From contig OX637398.1 of NCBI GenBank assembly GCA_951799425.1, forward strand, positions 17,928,270 to 17,992,269: 64,000 bases of DNA, given 5' to 3'. Source of the stretch: Ilex aquifolium. Its lineage: Eukaryota > Streptophyta > Magnoliopsida > Aquifoliales > Aquifoliaceae. The notes beneath the pieces are model-generated. The model worked only from the letters and a program-made list of their open reading frames with translations, was not told the DNA's origin and searched no databases. Positions 34,771 through 45,580 of the stretch are shown piece after piece. The position numbers and the translations under genes were made by a program. Position 1 is the stretch's first letter. Every line of letters starts with the position of its first letter.

Positions 34771-36166
34771 AAGTGTCGAGGGCTTTGAGGGATGGACAGT
34801 TCATTCTGACCTTAGCCTGAGGTATATGGGTAGAGTCTTTGTTCCAGAGTCTCTTAGGGCTGATGTCCTTAGAGATTTCCATCATTCAAGCCTTGCAGTA
34901 CATCCAGGGGGCACTAAGATGTACCATGATTTACGTCGCCAGTATTGGTGGACGGGGATGAAGGGGGATGTGGTGCAGTTTGTATCGAGATGTCTCACAT
35001 GTCAGCAGGTTAAGGCTGAGCACCAGAGACCTGGGGGTTTGTTACAACCATTGCCAGTGGCCGAGTGGAAGTGGGAGTTTGTTACCATGGATTTTGTGAT
35101 GGGTCTTCCGAAGTCACCTAGAGGTCACGATGCAGTTTGGGTTGTTGTTGATAGGTTAACGAAGTCCGCACATTTCCTACCGATTAGAGCGACTGATTCA
35201 GTGGATGTTCTCAGTAGGCTGTATATCCGAGAGATAGTACGATTACATGGGATTCCTATTTCCATTGTTTCAGACAGAGACCCACGTTTCACTGCACGAT
35301 TTTGGCAGAGTCTTCAGATCGCCTTGGGGACTCAGCTACTGTTTAGTACTGCTTTCCACCCTCAGACTGACGGTCAGTCAGAGCGTACTATTCAGATACT
35401 TGAGGACATGCTTAGAGCGTGTGTTATGGACTTCAGGGGTAGCTGGGAAGATCACCTTGCCTTAGTAGAGTTTGCCTACAACAACAACTATCAGTCTAGT
35501 ATTGAGATGGCACCTTTTGAGGCGTTGTATGGTAGACCGTGTCGTTCACCAGTATGTTGGACTGAGGTAGGGGAGACAGCTGCTTTAGGGCCTGACATAG
35601 TCCGTGAGACCACGGACAAGATACAGGTGATTAGACAGCGTCTGTTGACAGCACAGAGCCGCCAGAAGAGTTATGCAGACAGGAGGCGACGACCTCTATC
35701 ATTTGATGTTGGGGGACATGTGTTCCTCAAGGTAGCCCCACGGCGGGGATTGAGGAGATTCGGGCGTAGCGGGAAATTGTCGCCGCGCTTTATAGGACCA
35801 TTTGAGATCCTTGCAAAGGTTGGTGAGGTGGCTTATAAGCTAGCATTACCGCCACAGCTATCTGGGGTTCATGATGTCTTCCATGTGTCGATGTTGAGGA
35901 AGTACGAGCCTGACCCTTCACATGTGTTAGATTGGGCAGATCTTCAAGTGGAGGGCGATGTTTCTTATGATGAGAGGCCAGTGGAGGTATTGGACTCGAG
36001 GTACCAAGTTTTGCGGGGCAAGACCATCCCTTTGGTCAAGGTTCTTTGGAACCGTCATGGGGTCGAGGAGGCTACTTGGGAGCGTGAGGCTGAAGTTCGC
36101 GCTAGGTACCCAGAGTTGTTTATTCACAGAGGTACATTTCTAAATTTCGGGACGAAATTTCTTTAA
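34771..36166 (+). CDS. E2 pol: integrase with C-terminal chromodomain (open frame)
   Basis: HHCC zinc domain at about 34880-35025 ([10 protein letters not shown], then CLTCQQ). Catalytic core with the D, D, E residues as MDF (about 35090), VSDRDPRF (about 35273) and QSERTIQ (about 35380). GPF/Y module FIGPFEIL at about 35795. Chromodomain from about 35975 to 36120, with [27 protein letters not shown] and ARYPELF. The conserved aromatic positions of the classical chromodomain cage are only partly present, as is common in Tekay-type elements. Product role: inserts element DNA in the nucleus, with the chromodomain expected to bias the target site. All catalytic residues are present. It is translated only as part of the polyprotein. 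Confidence 0.9.
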
Positions 36167-36177
36167 GGGGGGAAGGA
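36165..36177 (+). other. Polypurine tract of E2
   Basis: AAGGGGGGAAGGA overlaps the gag-pol stop and lies directly before the 3' LTR start. Confidence 0.85.
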
Positions 36178-38236
36178 TGTAGAGATCTGAAAAGTGAGGA
36201 TAAATTTGTCAGTTTTGCCGGTAGGGCACTATTCATGCATCATTTGTCGGTAGGACACTACATATGCATCATTTAAGCATAAGTTATGTTTACAAGAATA
36301 ATTTGAGTATGTCATAGAAGAGAAACATGCTTAGAATATTAAAATACATCTACTGTGCGAATTTGAGCCTAAACGGAAACAGTTCCCAAAATTGGACAAA
36401 AAGGGTATCCCGGGTGGCCTAGGTGGGACCCGCCATACTCGGCCACTATCAAAAATATATTTTTTTGAAAATTTTCATTTACAATAATTTTAAGAACTTT
36501 GGCTAAAATAAAATGTCGAATTGAGGCGTTTCGGGACGAGTTGTAGTGTAACGGGGTCCCGGATTCATCAAGGGCAAAAGGGTCATTTTTCCCCTTTACC
36601 CTCCACTATAAATACAGACCTTTAGTGTAAAAATATCAGTGTTTTTGGTCTGAGATAGAGCAGTACACGTTTTTGGAGGAAAAGAGAAGAAAAACCCTAA
36701 GTTCTTCAAGCTTCAAGCCACCAAAACTCAATCTTAGGTCAAGATTTTTGCAAGACTTCCTTCTAAGAAGTTGTTCCTCTCAACAAGAGCTAGATTCTCA
36801 CCGATCGGTTCGGCTATAAAGCGAACACAACTCTCTTGGTTTGAGAAAAACCATTCTAGGTATGATATTTTACTAAGTTGGGAATATATTTAAGTTTTCT
36901 TGCCTTTCTATGTATTGATTGAATGATTTAGGTGTTTACTTGATGTTAGAAAATTATTTAGTTGGTAGTTGCTTTGAAAACTTAGAGTTAATGGTTTAAG
37001 TACTTTTGTGTTCTTTGAGTTTCTTGACTATTTATTGCTATGATAATTGTGTACCTTGCATATAGGTTGGATTATCATATTCTAGCTTATATTCATGTAG
37101 AGAAATTCTTGTGGTTTGAGAGTTATGATTTATTCCATGAGTTGGTAAAGTGTTGTGAATTTGAAGTTATGTTTTACTTTATGAATGAGGCATATTTTAA
37201 GTTGCACACCATGTGTTTGATGAAATGTTCCATAGAATTTACATTGAGAAAAACCATGGCATATTGGCATACATGAATCCTTGGAACATAGTGTGGGTTG
37301 AGCACTTGGTGCTATGCATTATGAGGGTGTAGATCCTGTGGTGAAAAACCCAAAATCTGGCCAATGACAGTACTCGCGGGCTGACGGGGGCGGACCGTGA
37401 AGCGAGACATGGGTGGCATAGAGTTGCATGGGTGTGTCATACATATTGACATTGCATAGTATTGAGGGATTATGGGGTTGTAGCATTTAAAATGTACACT
37501 TGCACATGCCACGCCTTAAATTTGTTCCTAGCATTAGTATTTTGTCATACCAGCGGTTGAGCTGACCCATTCGTGGGATATCATATTACAGATGAGGCTC
37601 CCGGTACTTGAGACTTGAGTAAGTCTTAAAGGAAGGAGAGAAAAGGGGCTTGAATGGATATTTGGCCCTTGGGGCATGTTTTGTATGTATGGGCATAAGC
37701 CCAAATGATTTGTATTTTCAATTTGGAAAAGTAATAGATTATAGACCTTGGGTCATTTTAAAGTGTAAGGGTGTAAACCCAATTCATATGTTGGATGTCT
37801 TTATTTAATGAGTATCATATATGTATATTGGGGCAACTAGATGTGTATGTTGAGAATAAGGGATGTATGTTTAATTTACATGGATTGTGGCCACCGAGTG
37901 AGGGTGGGTTGTGATATATTTATGCATATGAAAATTGTGAACATTAGGTGGGAAAAAGGCTTGGAAAACAAAGGAGGTTATGTCGAAATTTTATGAAAAA
38001 TTAAAACACTTGTTAAGTGTGTAAAACACCTTTTAAATAGGTGGGAGTGGTGTATAAAGGGGGGTTTAGAAACCTTGAAGGAATAGGCTAACAATGGAAT
38101 AAAAATGGCTTGAAAAACTTTGGGAAAACGTGGGAAATGGATGAGAAATCAATTTATCCAACCTAATGACCTTTCATTTATTTTTCTTATTCTTTTTCAC
38201 TCACTCCCCGGGTTTGTGGAAATTCGGGGCGTGACA
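36178..38236 (+). repeat. E2 3' LTR (2,059 bp)
   Basis: It has the same length as the 5' LTR with about seven substitutions, for example at 29176/36355 and 29710/36889. It ends GGGGCGTGACA and is followed by GTATT. Confidence 0.95.
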
Positions 38237-38241
38237 GTATT

Positions 38242-38851
38242 TATTATGTGTCAATCAGTTTTTAATTTCTTTACTATGTTTAGCTCTTAATTTTTAATTT
38301 TGTAGTTTTACTATGCTAATATCTAAGTAATAATATTTGGAACGTCGTTTATCGAATAAATTTAATGAATTGTTATTGAATAACTGATTTTTTTAATTAT
38401 AAAAATGACAATTAGCTCAACTTTTTTTACAATTGCTATAATTAGTCATTTTTTATACATATACAATATACATTATTTTTTTTTCTTTTTTATGTTAAAT
38501 GGAATTCATGTATCAAAAATGATATAATAAAATATAAATACATTATATAGTGTGATTGGTTAGGAGGAAAAAAATTAGAGTGTATAATTAAAGTTCTCAC
38601 CCTAAACTAAATTCTTGGGTCCGTCCCTGATAATGCATGTATATTAAACGACAAAGAGCCCAAAATAGGGCGCAATAAAACCCCAGAAAATAAGGGCATT
38701 AGAAATCAAGGTTAATTGACTCGTTGATTTTAGTTGTGAAAAATCTTTTAAAAAAAATAAAAAAGGGTGGTCAACGCAGTTAAGCCCAATTGGTTAATCT
38801 TAGGAATTTTCATAAGTAAATGACGATAGTAAGATTTTAACCAACACTTAC
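38242..38851. other. AT-rich remnant downstream of CAD exon 3 (part of intron 3 or decayed flank)
   Basis: This 610 bp stretch lies between E2 and the splice donor of CAD exon 3. On the minus strand it would be the intron 3 sequence. I searched it for the last CAD exon by eye on the minus strand and saw none. It has T- and A-rich runs around 38425-38500. Confidence 0.5.
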
Positions 38852-39364
38852 CTCCATTTGTTCTGTGTCATTGCTGTCCAAAAATGAATCGGCACCAAGA
38901 GTTGTAATGGTTGTGTCCTTCTTCCAAGGGGATGTGCTGATCACTGTTACCTTGACCCCAAAAACCTTGGCAAATTTCACAGCTAAATGACCTAATCCAC
39001 CAAGACCCACTACACCCACATGCATACCAGGCTTGTTAAGGTCAGTATTTCAAGACACTGTAACTTAAGATCCCATCACATACAAGAGGATCACCTTCAG
39101 CAAGAGGCAAATTTTTCGGCCAACGAAGCACAAAGTACTCATCAACAACCATAATATCGGAGTACCCTCCATATGTGCGGGTTCCATCATAGTAGGTGTC
39201 ATTGGAGATTTCTTTAAGTTCAGGGCAGTAATTTTCAAGATGGTGGTCACAAAAATAACATGAGTGACAAGATCCAATCATAATGCCTACACCAACATTG
39301 TCCCCCACTTTGAAGTTTTTTTACCTTGCCTCCCACCTCTATCACTACGCCCACAAGCTCATGC
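38852..39364 (-). pseudogene. CAD: CAD pseudogene exon 3, frameshifted
   Basis: Acceptor ACAG precedes 39364 and donor GTAAGT follows 38852. The exon encodes HELVGVV...GGKVKK, then after a one-base shift VGDNVGVG with the structural-zinc loop, TYGGYSD and SYSVLKY. A TGA near 39043 follows a small deletion. In the next frame [19 protein letters not shown] and VISTSPWKK follow, ending EQME. Asp replaces the usual Ala in LLCAG(I). Confidence 0.88.
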
Positions 39365-39538
39365 CTGTGTCAATCACAACTATTTCAGACATAGACAAGA
39401 AGTAATTAATAAATGGTTGGAATTATTTTCCCTACTTAATTGGTAATGGGAGGCATCCATAAAGAGACATTGAAGCCACAAGTAACTCAAATGTGCGTGT
39501 GTGTGTCAGAGTGAGAGAGAGAGACTATATAAACATAC

Positions 39539-39652
39539 CCTAGTATAAGAGGATAGTTGGATTCGAGCCATTCGTTCTTTATAAGATTATAGTCCGTGTG
39601 ACAAATCTCACAATACAAAACTTTCAAAGTAACATCATGATCGCCCGTAGCC
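39539..39652 (-). pseudogene. CAD: CAD pseudogene exon 2
   Basis: Acceptor TAG precedes 39652 and donor GTATGT follows 39539. The 114 bp read (R)ATGDHDV..KVLYCEICHTD...IKNEWLES.YPLILG. Two residues depart from the usual family wording: Glu for Gly in YCGICH and LILG for MVPG. The first may harm the catalytic-zinc loop. This exon is too short to stand out as a frame of its own. Confidence 0.85.
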
Positions 39653-40272
39653 CTACACCATCATATAAAAAACATCAATTCACTTATATATCTCGATATC
39701 ATATATTGTGTCGCTACCGTATTTCTACTTTTCAATATACAAAAATGAATCACATGTACCATTTCTTATTTTAAGTCTTTTAATATTGTATCATTTTTCA
39801 ATCAATGGTTGTAGATGATCCAATTCAAAATCAATTACTGATATTGATGGAAGTATGATGGTAATTTAAGTACTCCATAAAATCGATCATATGCCAATTC
39901 CTGAGCAGAAAAGCCGTTTTCAAGTAGTGTTCAATCGATTACGTATTAATCAATATTCCATTAATTGGTCTGAGGTTATCCATAAAAAAGATTTGTTCAA
40001 GCCACTTCCTTTCTTTTTGTACAAGTCACTTCTTGTTTTGTCCAAGTTGATTTTCTTTTTGTTTAACTCACTTCTTTTTTTCTTTGTGAGCTTCGGGAAT
40101 ATCCGCATTCATAGGTCCGAGTGAAAACATCACATTCAAACTATGAGAAGAAATGTTGTGTGTGTATATATATATATGAGCAAGAATAAAAGATATGCTC
40201 TTCGCATACCCATAGGTATATAGCTAGGATACAGGACTGTGAAACAATAGTAGTGGGAATAGAATAGAATAC
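39653..40272 (-). other. CAD pseudogene intron 1
   Basis: 620 bp between donor GTATTC and acceptor TAG on the minus strand, AT-rich. It contains a TATATATATA/GTGTGTGT microsatellite at about 40155-40180. No exon or other feature is seen. Confidence 0.7.
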
Positions 40273-40361
40273 CTCCTTGTGAAATTGACAAGAGAGAGTT
40301 CCCCAGATGTGTCTCTAGCTGCCCATCCAATGGCCGGCACTGACTCTGCTGATTTCGCCAT
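40273..40361 (-). pseudogene. CAD: CAD pseudogene exon 1
   Basis: The ATG is at 40361-40359. The 89 bp encode MAKSAESVP...GWAARDTSG...NFTRR, the standard N-terminus of CAD, ending AG before a GTATTC donor. It is open and well conserved. Confidence 0.88.
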
Positions 40362-40640
40362 TACAGACTGTTGTGAATAAAATGGAATGGAAGAAGAGGG
40401 GAAAAAACACGTACAGAGAGTGTGTTTTGAGTAGTGAGTTGGGTACAAAGTTGGAGAGGTATATATAATTGTTCGAGATAGCTTGGTCTGACGTAGGCAA
40501 TTAGATAAGCATGGTGCACAGCTGTCCAGTTGTATCATATCTTCAATTATGTTATTGTAATAGATTTTCAGTTATGTTATTGTATTGGATTAATTATAGT
40601 GTACTTGTCAATTACATTGGATATTTTCTCTACAAGTTGG
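40362..40640 (-). promoter_or_regulatory. Putative former CAD promoter and 5' UTR
   Basis: On the minus strand a TATA-like ATTATATATACC at about 40459-40471 lies about 100 bp before the ATG, followed by a CT-rich leader (CCCCTCTTCTTCC). Further upstream the sequence is AT-rich with a repeat of TTATGTTATTGTA at 40546-40590. Confidence 0.5.
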
Positions 40641-40871
40641 TGTTTTTTGAATGGCTCATAAGTTTAACGTTGAACTTATCATAGCAGTAGTTGTTTGTCC
40701 TTATTGTTCATCGATAGTTTTCTTATTCATGAGTGGGTGAATTCTTGTGACCCATGAATTAGTGGTCCTACACGAGTACGTTCTCTCGTAAGGGGTGAAT
40801 TCTTGTGATCCATGAATTTACAGCAAAAAGGGTCTAAGATACCAATTACCGCATTTGGAGGAAGAGATGTC

Positions 40872-42060
40872 ATAATCGTGGATAATTTTACAAACATAAA
40901 GATAAATGTATAACACCGATGGGATGCACTAGTGACGTACATGTATCACCTTTGAGTGTGAGTTTTACCATAATTATGGTTAAATTTACATGTTTAGAGG
41001 AGAATTTATGACTGTTTTGGTTAATATTACTAAAATTCTGGGTAACATTACGAGGATTAAGAATAAGTTTACGCTAAAAGTTTTTTAAGTTAAAACTATG
41101 GTGGATAAATTTATTACAATTTGTGTTAGGTTACGATATCAAAGGAAACATTTACTATAATTCAGGGTTAAATACAACGACTGTGGGGAGGATTACTAGT
41201 ATATAAGACAATTTTACCTTTAATTTGGTTAATTTTGCAATAATCGTAAGTAATTTTACAAACATAAAGGTAAATGTATGACACCAGTGGGATGCACTAG
41301 TGATGTATTTACGACAAATGTGTTTAAAAATGTCAATCAATACTGATTACATTTAATATCGTTAAGAATCGTATTACTACAGTTATGGTAAGATTTATCA
41401 TAACTTTGTGTAATTTACCACAATTGAGGGTCCATTCACCACCTTTGACGATGAGTTTACCACAATTGTGGATAAATTTACAAGTTTAGACGAGAATTTA
41501 TAATTTTTTTTTATGACTATGACAGCTTTGGGCAACAACTTTGGGTAACATTATGAAGATAAATGGTGAATTTACCACAGAAGTAGGTTAAGTTAAAACC
41601 ATAGTGGATGAATTTACCACAATTGTGGTAACATTACAACATCAAAAGGAAAATTGACTACAATTTAGGGTTAAGTTAGAATGATTATGGATAAGGTTAT
41701 TAGTATATAAACCAATTTTACTTTCATGTTGGTTAATATTATGATAACCATGGATAATAATACAAATTTAAATGTAATTTTACAACATTGGTGGGGTGCA
41801 CTAGTGTCGTATTTACGTCAAATGTGGTGAAAGGTGTCAATCATACTTTTACGACCATATTGCTAGGATTTAATATCATTAAAAATGATATTACCATTGT
41901 TGTGATAAGGTTTACAAGAACTATGGGTAATTTCCCACAACTAAGGGTAGATTTACCGCCTTTGAAAATGAGTTTTCCACAATCATGGATACATTTACAA
42001 GTTTAGAGGAGAATTTATGACTTCTTTAGTTAAAATTATGACAATTTTGGGCAACGTATA
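40872..42060. repeat. Degenerate ~500 bp tandem repeat (2.6 copies)
   Basis: Matching blocks recur at 40872, 41240 and 41742 (ATAATCGTG/AA...ATTTTACAAA..., then GGGATGCACTAGTG). They recur again at 40990, 41490 and 41996 (GTTTAGAGGAGAATTTATGAC, GGGTAACATTA, TTAGTATATAA). The period is about 500 bp and copy 1 carries a deletion of about 130 bp. Short self-complementary words such as ACCACAATTGTGGT are scattered through it. No coding potential is seen. Confidence 0.75.
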
Positions 42061-42320
42061 CTAGTAACTTTACTCATAACCGTGGTAAGTTTACTCATAA
42101 CTGTGATAAATTTACCCACAACTGTGATAACTTTAACCAAAGTAGTTATAAATTTGTCCAACATAGTAGTAACTTTACCTACAATGGTGATAAATTATTT
42201 ACCACAATTGTGTTGACTTTAACCAAAATAGTTGTAAATTTGTGTCATATAATAATAACTTTATCCACAACTATAGTAATTTATCCACAATTGTGATAAC
42301 TTTAACTAAAATAATTGATG
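42061..42320. repeat. Minisatellite of ~100 bp degenerate units
   Basis: Words such as GTGATAACTTTAACCAAA, GTAGTTATAAATTTGTC and TAACTTTACCCACAACTGTG recur with a rough period of 95-105 bp. It appears to be derived from the flanking 500 bp repeat. Confidence 0.6.
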
Positions 42321-42331
42321 TATACTAATGC

Positions 42332-44490
42332 TGTCACGCCTCGAATTTCCACAAACCCGGGGAGTGAGTGAAAAAGAAAAAGAAAAGTAAATGAAAGGTC
42401 ATTAGGTTGGATAAATTGATTTCTCATTCATTTCCCACTTTTTCCCAAAGTTTTTCAAGCCATTTTTATTCCATTGTTAGCCTATTCCTTCAAGGTTTCT
42501 AAAACCCCCCTTTTGACATCATTCCCACCTATTTAAAAGGTGTTTCACACACTTAACAAGTTTTTTAAATTTTTCATAAAATTTCGACATAACCTCCTTT
42601 GTTTTCCAAGCCTTTTTCCCACCTAATATTCACAATTTTCATATGCATAAATATATCACAACCCACCCTCACTCGGTGGCCACAATCCATGTAAATTAAA
42701 CATACATCCCTTGTTCTTAACATACACATCTAATTGCCCCAATATACACATATGATACTCATTAAATAAAGACATCCAACATATCAATTGGGTTTACACC
42801 CTTACACTTTAAAATGACTCAAGGTCTATAATCTATTACTTTTCCAAATTGAAATACAAGTCATTTGGGCTTATGCCCATACATACAAAATATGCCTCAA
42901 GGGCCAAATATCCATTCAAGCCTCTTTTCTCTCCTTCCTTTAAGACTTACTCAAGTCTCAAGTACCGGGAGCCTCATCTGTAATATGATATCCCACGAAT
43001 GGGTCAGCTCAACCGCTGGTATGACAAAATACTAATGCTAGGAACAAATTTAAGGCGTGGCATGTGCAAGTGTACATTTTAAATGCTACAACCCCGTAAT
43101 CCCTCAATGCTATGCAATGTCAATATGCATGACACATCCATGCAACTCTATGCCACCCATGTCTCGCTTCACGGTCCGCCCCCGTCAGCCCGCGAGTACT
43201 GTCATTGGCCAGATTTTGGGTTTTTCACCACAGGATCTACACCCTCATAATGCATAGCACCAAGTGCTCAACCCACACTATGTTCCAAGGACTCATGTAT
43301 GCCAAGATGCTATGATTTTTCTCAATGTAAATTCTATGAAACATTTCATCAAACACTTGGCGTATAACTTAAAATATGCCCCCTTTATAAAGTAAATCAT
43401 AACTTTAAATTCATAACACTTTATCTACATGAATGTGAGGCACAATTCAATGAATTAAACATGTGATCATATTTCATGTTCATTACTTTCACAATTTCTC
43501 AAAGAAATACAAATACACAAATTACCAATTCATGGAATAAATCATAACTCTCAAACCACAAGAGTTTCTCTACATAAACATAAGGTAGAATATGATAATT
43601 CAACACATAAGCAATATACACCTTAATCATAGCAACAAATTGTCAAGAAATTCAAAGAACACAAAAGTACTTAAGCCATTAACTCTAAGTTTTCAAAGCA
43701 ACTACCAACTAAATGGTTTTCTAACATCAAGTAAACACCTAAATCATTCAATCTACACATGGAAAGACAAGAAAACTTAAATCTATTCCCAACTTAGTAA
43801 AACATCATACCTAGAATGGTTTTTCTCAAACCAAGAGAGTTGTGTTCGCTTTATAGCCGAACCGATTGGTGAGAATCTAGCTCTTGTTGAGAGGAACAAC
43901 TTCTTAGAAGGAAGTCTTGCAAGAATCTTGACCTAATATTGAGTTTTGGTGGCTTAAAGCTTGAATAACCTAGGATTTTCTTCCTTTTTCCTTCCAAAAA
44001 TGTGTACTGCCCTTCTTCAGACCAAAATGTGTTATTTTTTACACTAGAGGTCTGTATTTATAGTGGAGGGCAAAGGCGCAAAATGACCCTTTTGCCCTTG
44101 ATGAATCCGGGACCCCGTTACACTACAACTCGTCCCGAAACGCCTCAATTCGACATTTAATTTTAACCAAAGTTCTTAAAATTATTTTAAATGAAAATTT
44201 TCAAAAAAATATATTTTTGATAGTGGCCGAGTTTGGCCGGTCCCACCTAGGCCACCCGAGATACCCTTTTTGTTCAAATTTTGAAACTATTTCCGTTTAG
44301 GCTCAAATTCACATAGTAAGTGTATTTTAACATTATAAGCATGTTTCTCTTCTATGGCATACTCAAATTATGCTCCTAAACATGACATACGCATAAATGA
44401 TGCACATGTAGTGCTCTATGACAAATGATGCATGAATAATGCCCTACCGGCAAAACTGAAAATTTTATCTTCAGTTTTCAGATCTCTACA
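42332..44490 (-). mobile_element. Solo LTR of the E1/E2 chromovirus family
   Basis: On the minus strand it starts TGTAGAGATCTGAAAACTG at 44490 and ends GAGGCGTGACA at 42332. It is flanked directly by AATGC on both sides (42327-42331 and 44491-44495). No internal sequence remains, so it arose by recombination between the two LTRs of a former element. It is 2,159 bp, close to the E1 LTR in length. A TATAAATA motif is present on the minus strand near 44054-44061. Confidence 0.95.
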
Positions 44491-44495
44491 AATGC

Positions 44496-45580
44496 ATTAT
44501 TTACTTGAACTCTATATAATAATTGGCTGGTCCCAAACTATTATAGTTGTTTGGTCCCAAACTCTATATGTTGCCAAACTAGTATAGTTGTCAGATTCAA
44601 AACTATATCTATTGTGAAAATCTATGTATTGCCAAATTAGTTTAATTGTTCGATACCAAACTCTGTGTATTGTCTAACATGTATAGTTGTCACTTTGTGT
44701 ATTGTCAAACTAGAGTAGCTGTCAGTGTTAAATAATCTAATCTATAAGTTATATCTCAAGTTGTCACGTTGTTCACAAGAATTTTTAATGTGAAATATAT
44801 CAAGTAGATGATATGAATGGCAAAACCAAAATATATATGGATAAGGTTATTAGTATATATCTATAGAATAAGGTTTAGTATATAAAAATTTAATAACTAA
44901 TTTTACATCGAACCAATTATTCACAAAATGCATTTATATAGACTCGTAAATAAATGAATGATTAGTAAGCATAGAAGAAGAAAATATTTTGCTTTTTCTG
45001 GCGGATATACTACATATTTTTTGTTTCCACTACCACAAAATTTTTGACTCTTTCATAGTTGATCTTACTTACAGGGATTTGATTCATCCCGAATTTTTAA
45101 TTTAGATTAAATGTAAATTTACCAAATGTGAAAAAACATTAGAATAAGTAATATTTAGTTGTCTTCAGTTCTTTGATAACTAGATAAACATCTCAAATGG
45201 AGTTTGAGACCTACATTAAACTCAAACAACTTGGGTAAAATTGAACCATAAGCCTACATTAATTGAATGCCAAATATGTGGGAGAGCAATGCTAACACAG
45301 CTAAACTTCTATTTCAAGTGACACATGTACTTGAGAGCAAGGGTTGACCCTCACGTCTTAGAATTAGGGTTGCCCCTAATCTCGACTACTGATGGCTGCT
45401 AAGGACCCCTAATAAAAAAATGATAAGGTCACCATTTAAGGTCACTAAATAAGATCCATGTAGTATTACTCAAAAAATAAATACCGAAATCTACCAAAAT
45501 ATGCGACATGACTAATTACCCACAGAAAAATATCATAAAAGACTGTAATTTATGTAACCGGTTATTTCCAGGGTCCTATA
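44496..45580. other. Unassigned AT-rich stretch, with a degenerate minisatellite at its start
   Basis: From about 44515 to 44725 variants of a 25-45 bp word (TGGTCCCAAACT, TATTGCCAAACTAGTATAGTTGTC) repeat loosely. The rest, to 45580, is AT-rich, with no open frame or element ends that I can recognise. Confidence 0.5.

Larger units (their letters stand above)
31319..36166 (+). pseudogene. E2 gag-pol polyprotein, 1,615 codons with two in-frame TAGs
   Basis: One continuous frame from ATGCCACCAAAG to TAA at 36164-36166, ending just before the polypurine tract. The only interruptions are TAG at 31757-31759 (E1 has CAG, Gln, before TGG TGG) and TAG at 32399-32401 (E1 has CAG before GGG). Both lie in gag. 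The whole of pol, from before the protease to the chromodomain, is open in a frame of 1,204 codons from 32552. Gag and pol share a frame with no programmed shift visible, so processing would rely on the element's protease. Pol could still encode full-length enzymes if translated. Without gag the element itself is not expected to be autonomous, though it could be mobilised by a relative. Confidence 0.94.
28999..38236 (+). mobile_element. E2: complete, young Ty3/gypsy chromovirus (Tekay/Del-like)
   Basis: Two LTRs of exactly 2,059 bp flank a 5,120 bp interior, with the 5 bp duplication GTATT on both sides. By eye the LTRs differ at about seven positions (0.3%), making it the youngest datable element here. 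Primer-binding site, gag-pol and polypurine tract are intact in sequence. The polyprotein frame is interrupted only by two TAG codons in gag. E2 belongs to the same family as E1, the solo LTR at 42332-44490 and the stub at 28609-28922. Confidence 0.96.
38852..40361 (-). pseudogene. CAD: Cinnamyl alcohol dehydrogenase (CAD) pseudogene, exons 1-3 with introns, last exon lost
   Basis: Three exons of a zinc-dependent CAD lie on the minus strand: exon 1 at 40361-40273, exon 2 at 39652-39539, exon 3 at 39364-38852. Splice sites fit GT-AG and the split codons join in phase (AG|G and GG|G). The family reduces cinnamaldehydes to monolignols with NADPH for lignin, in the cytosol. Visible residues include the catalytic-zinc Cys in the ICHTD segment, the split PGHE position, and the four structural-zinc cysteines in the SCHSCYFCD...LENYC segment. 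The [10 protein letters not shown] nucleotide-binding motif is also visible. Breaks: one extra A in an A7 run near 39325, and about 2 bases missing near 39040, giving a TGA. The C-terminal exon is absent. Retained introns show it is a decayed gene rather than a retrocopy. Confidence 0.88.

Noticed and set aside
39042-39308. A functional dehydrogenase gene
   Set aside because: Two frameshifts, an altered catalytic loop and absence of the last exon make it a pseudogene. It could be revised only if the indels proved to be assembly errors.
38837-40361. The CAD remnant as a processed retrocopy captured by a retroelement
   Set aside because: Introns with GT-AG borders and in-phase split codons are retained, and no poly(A) tail or flanking duplication is seen.
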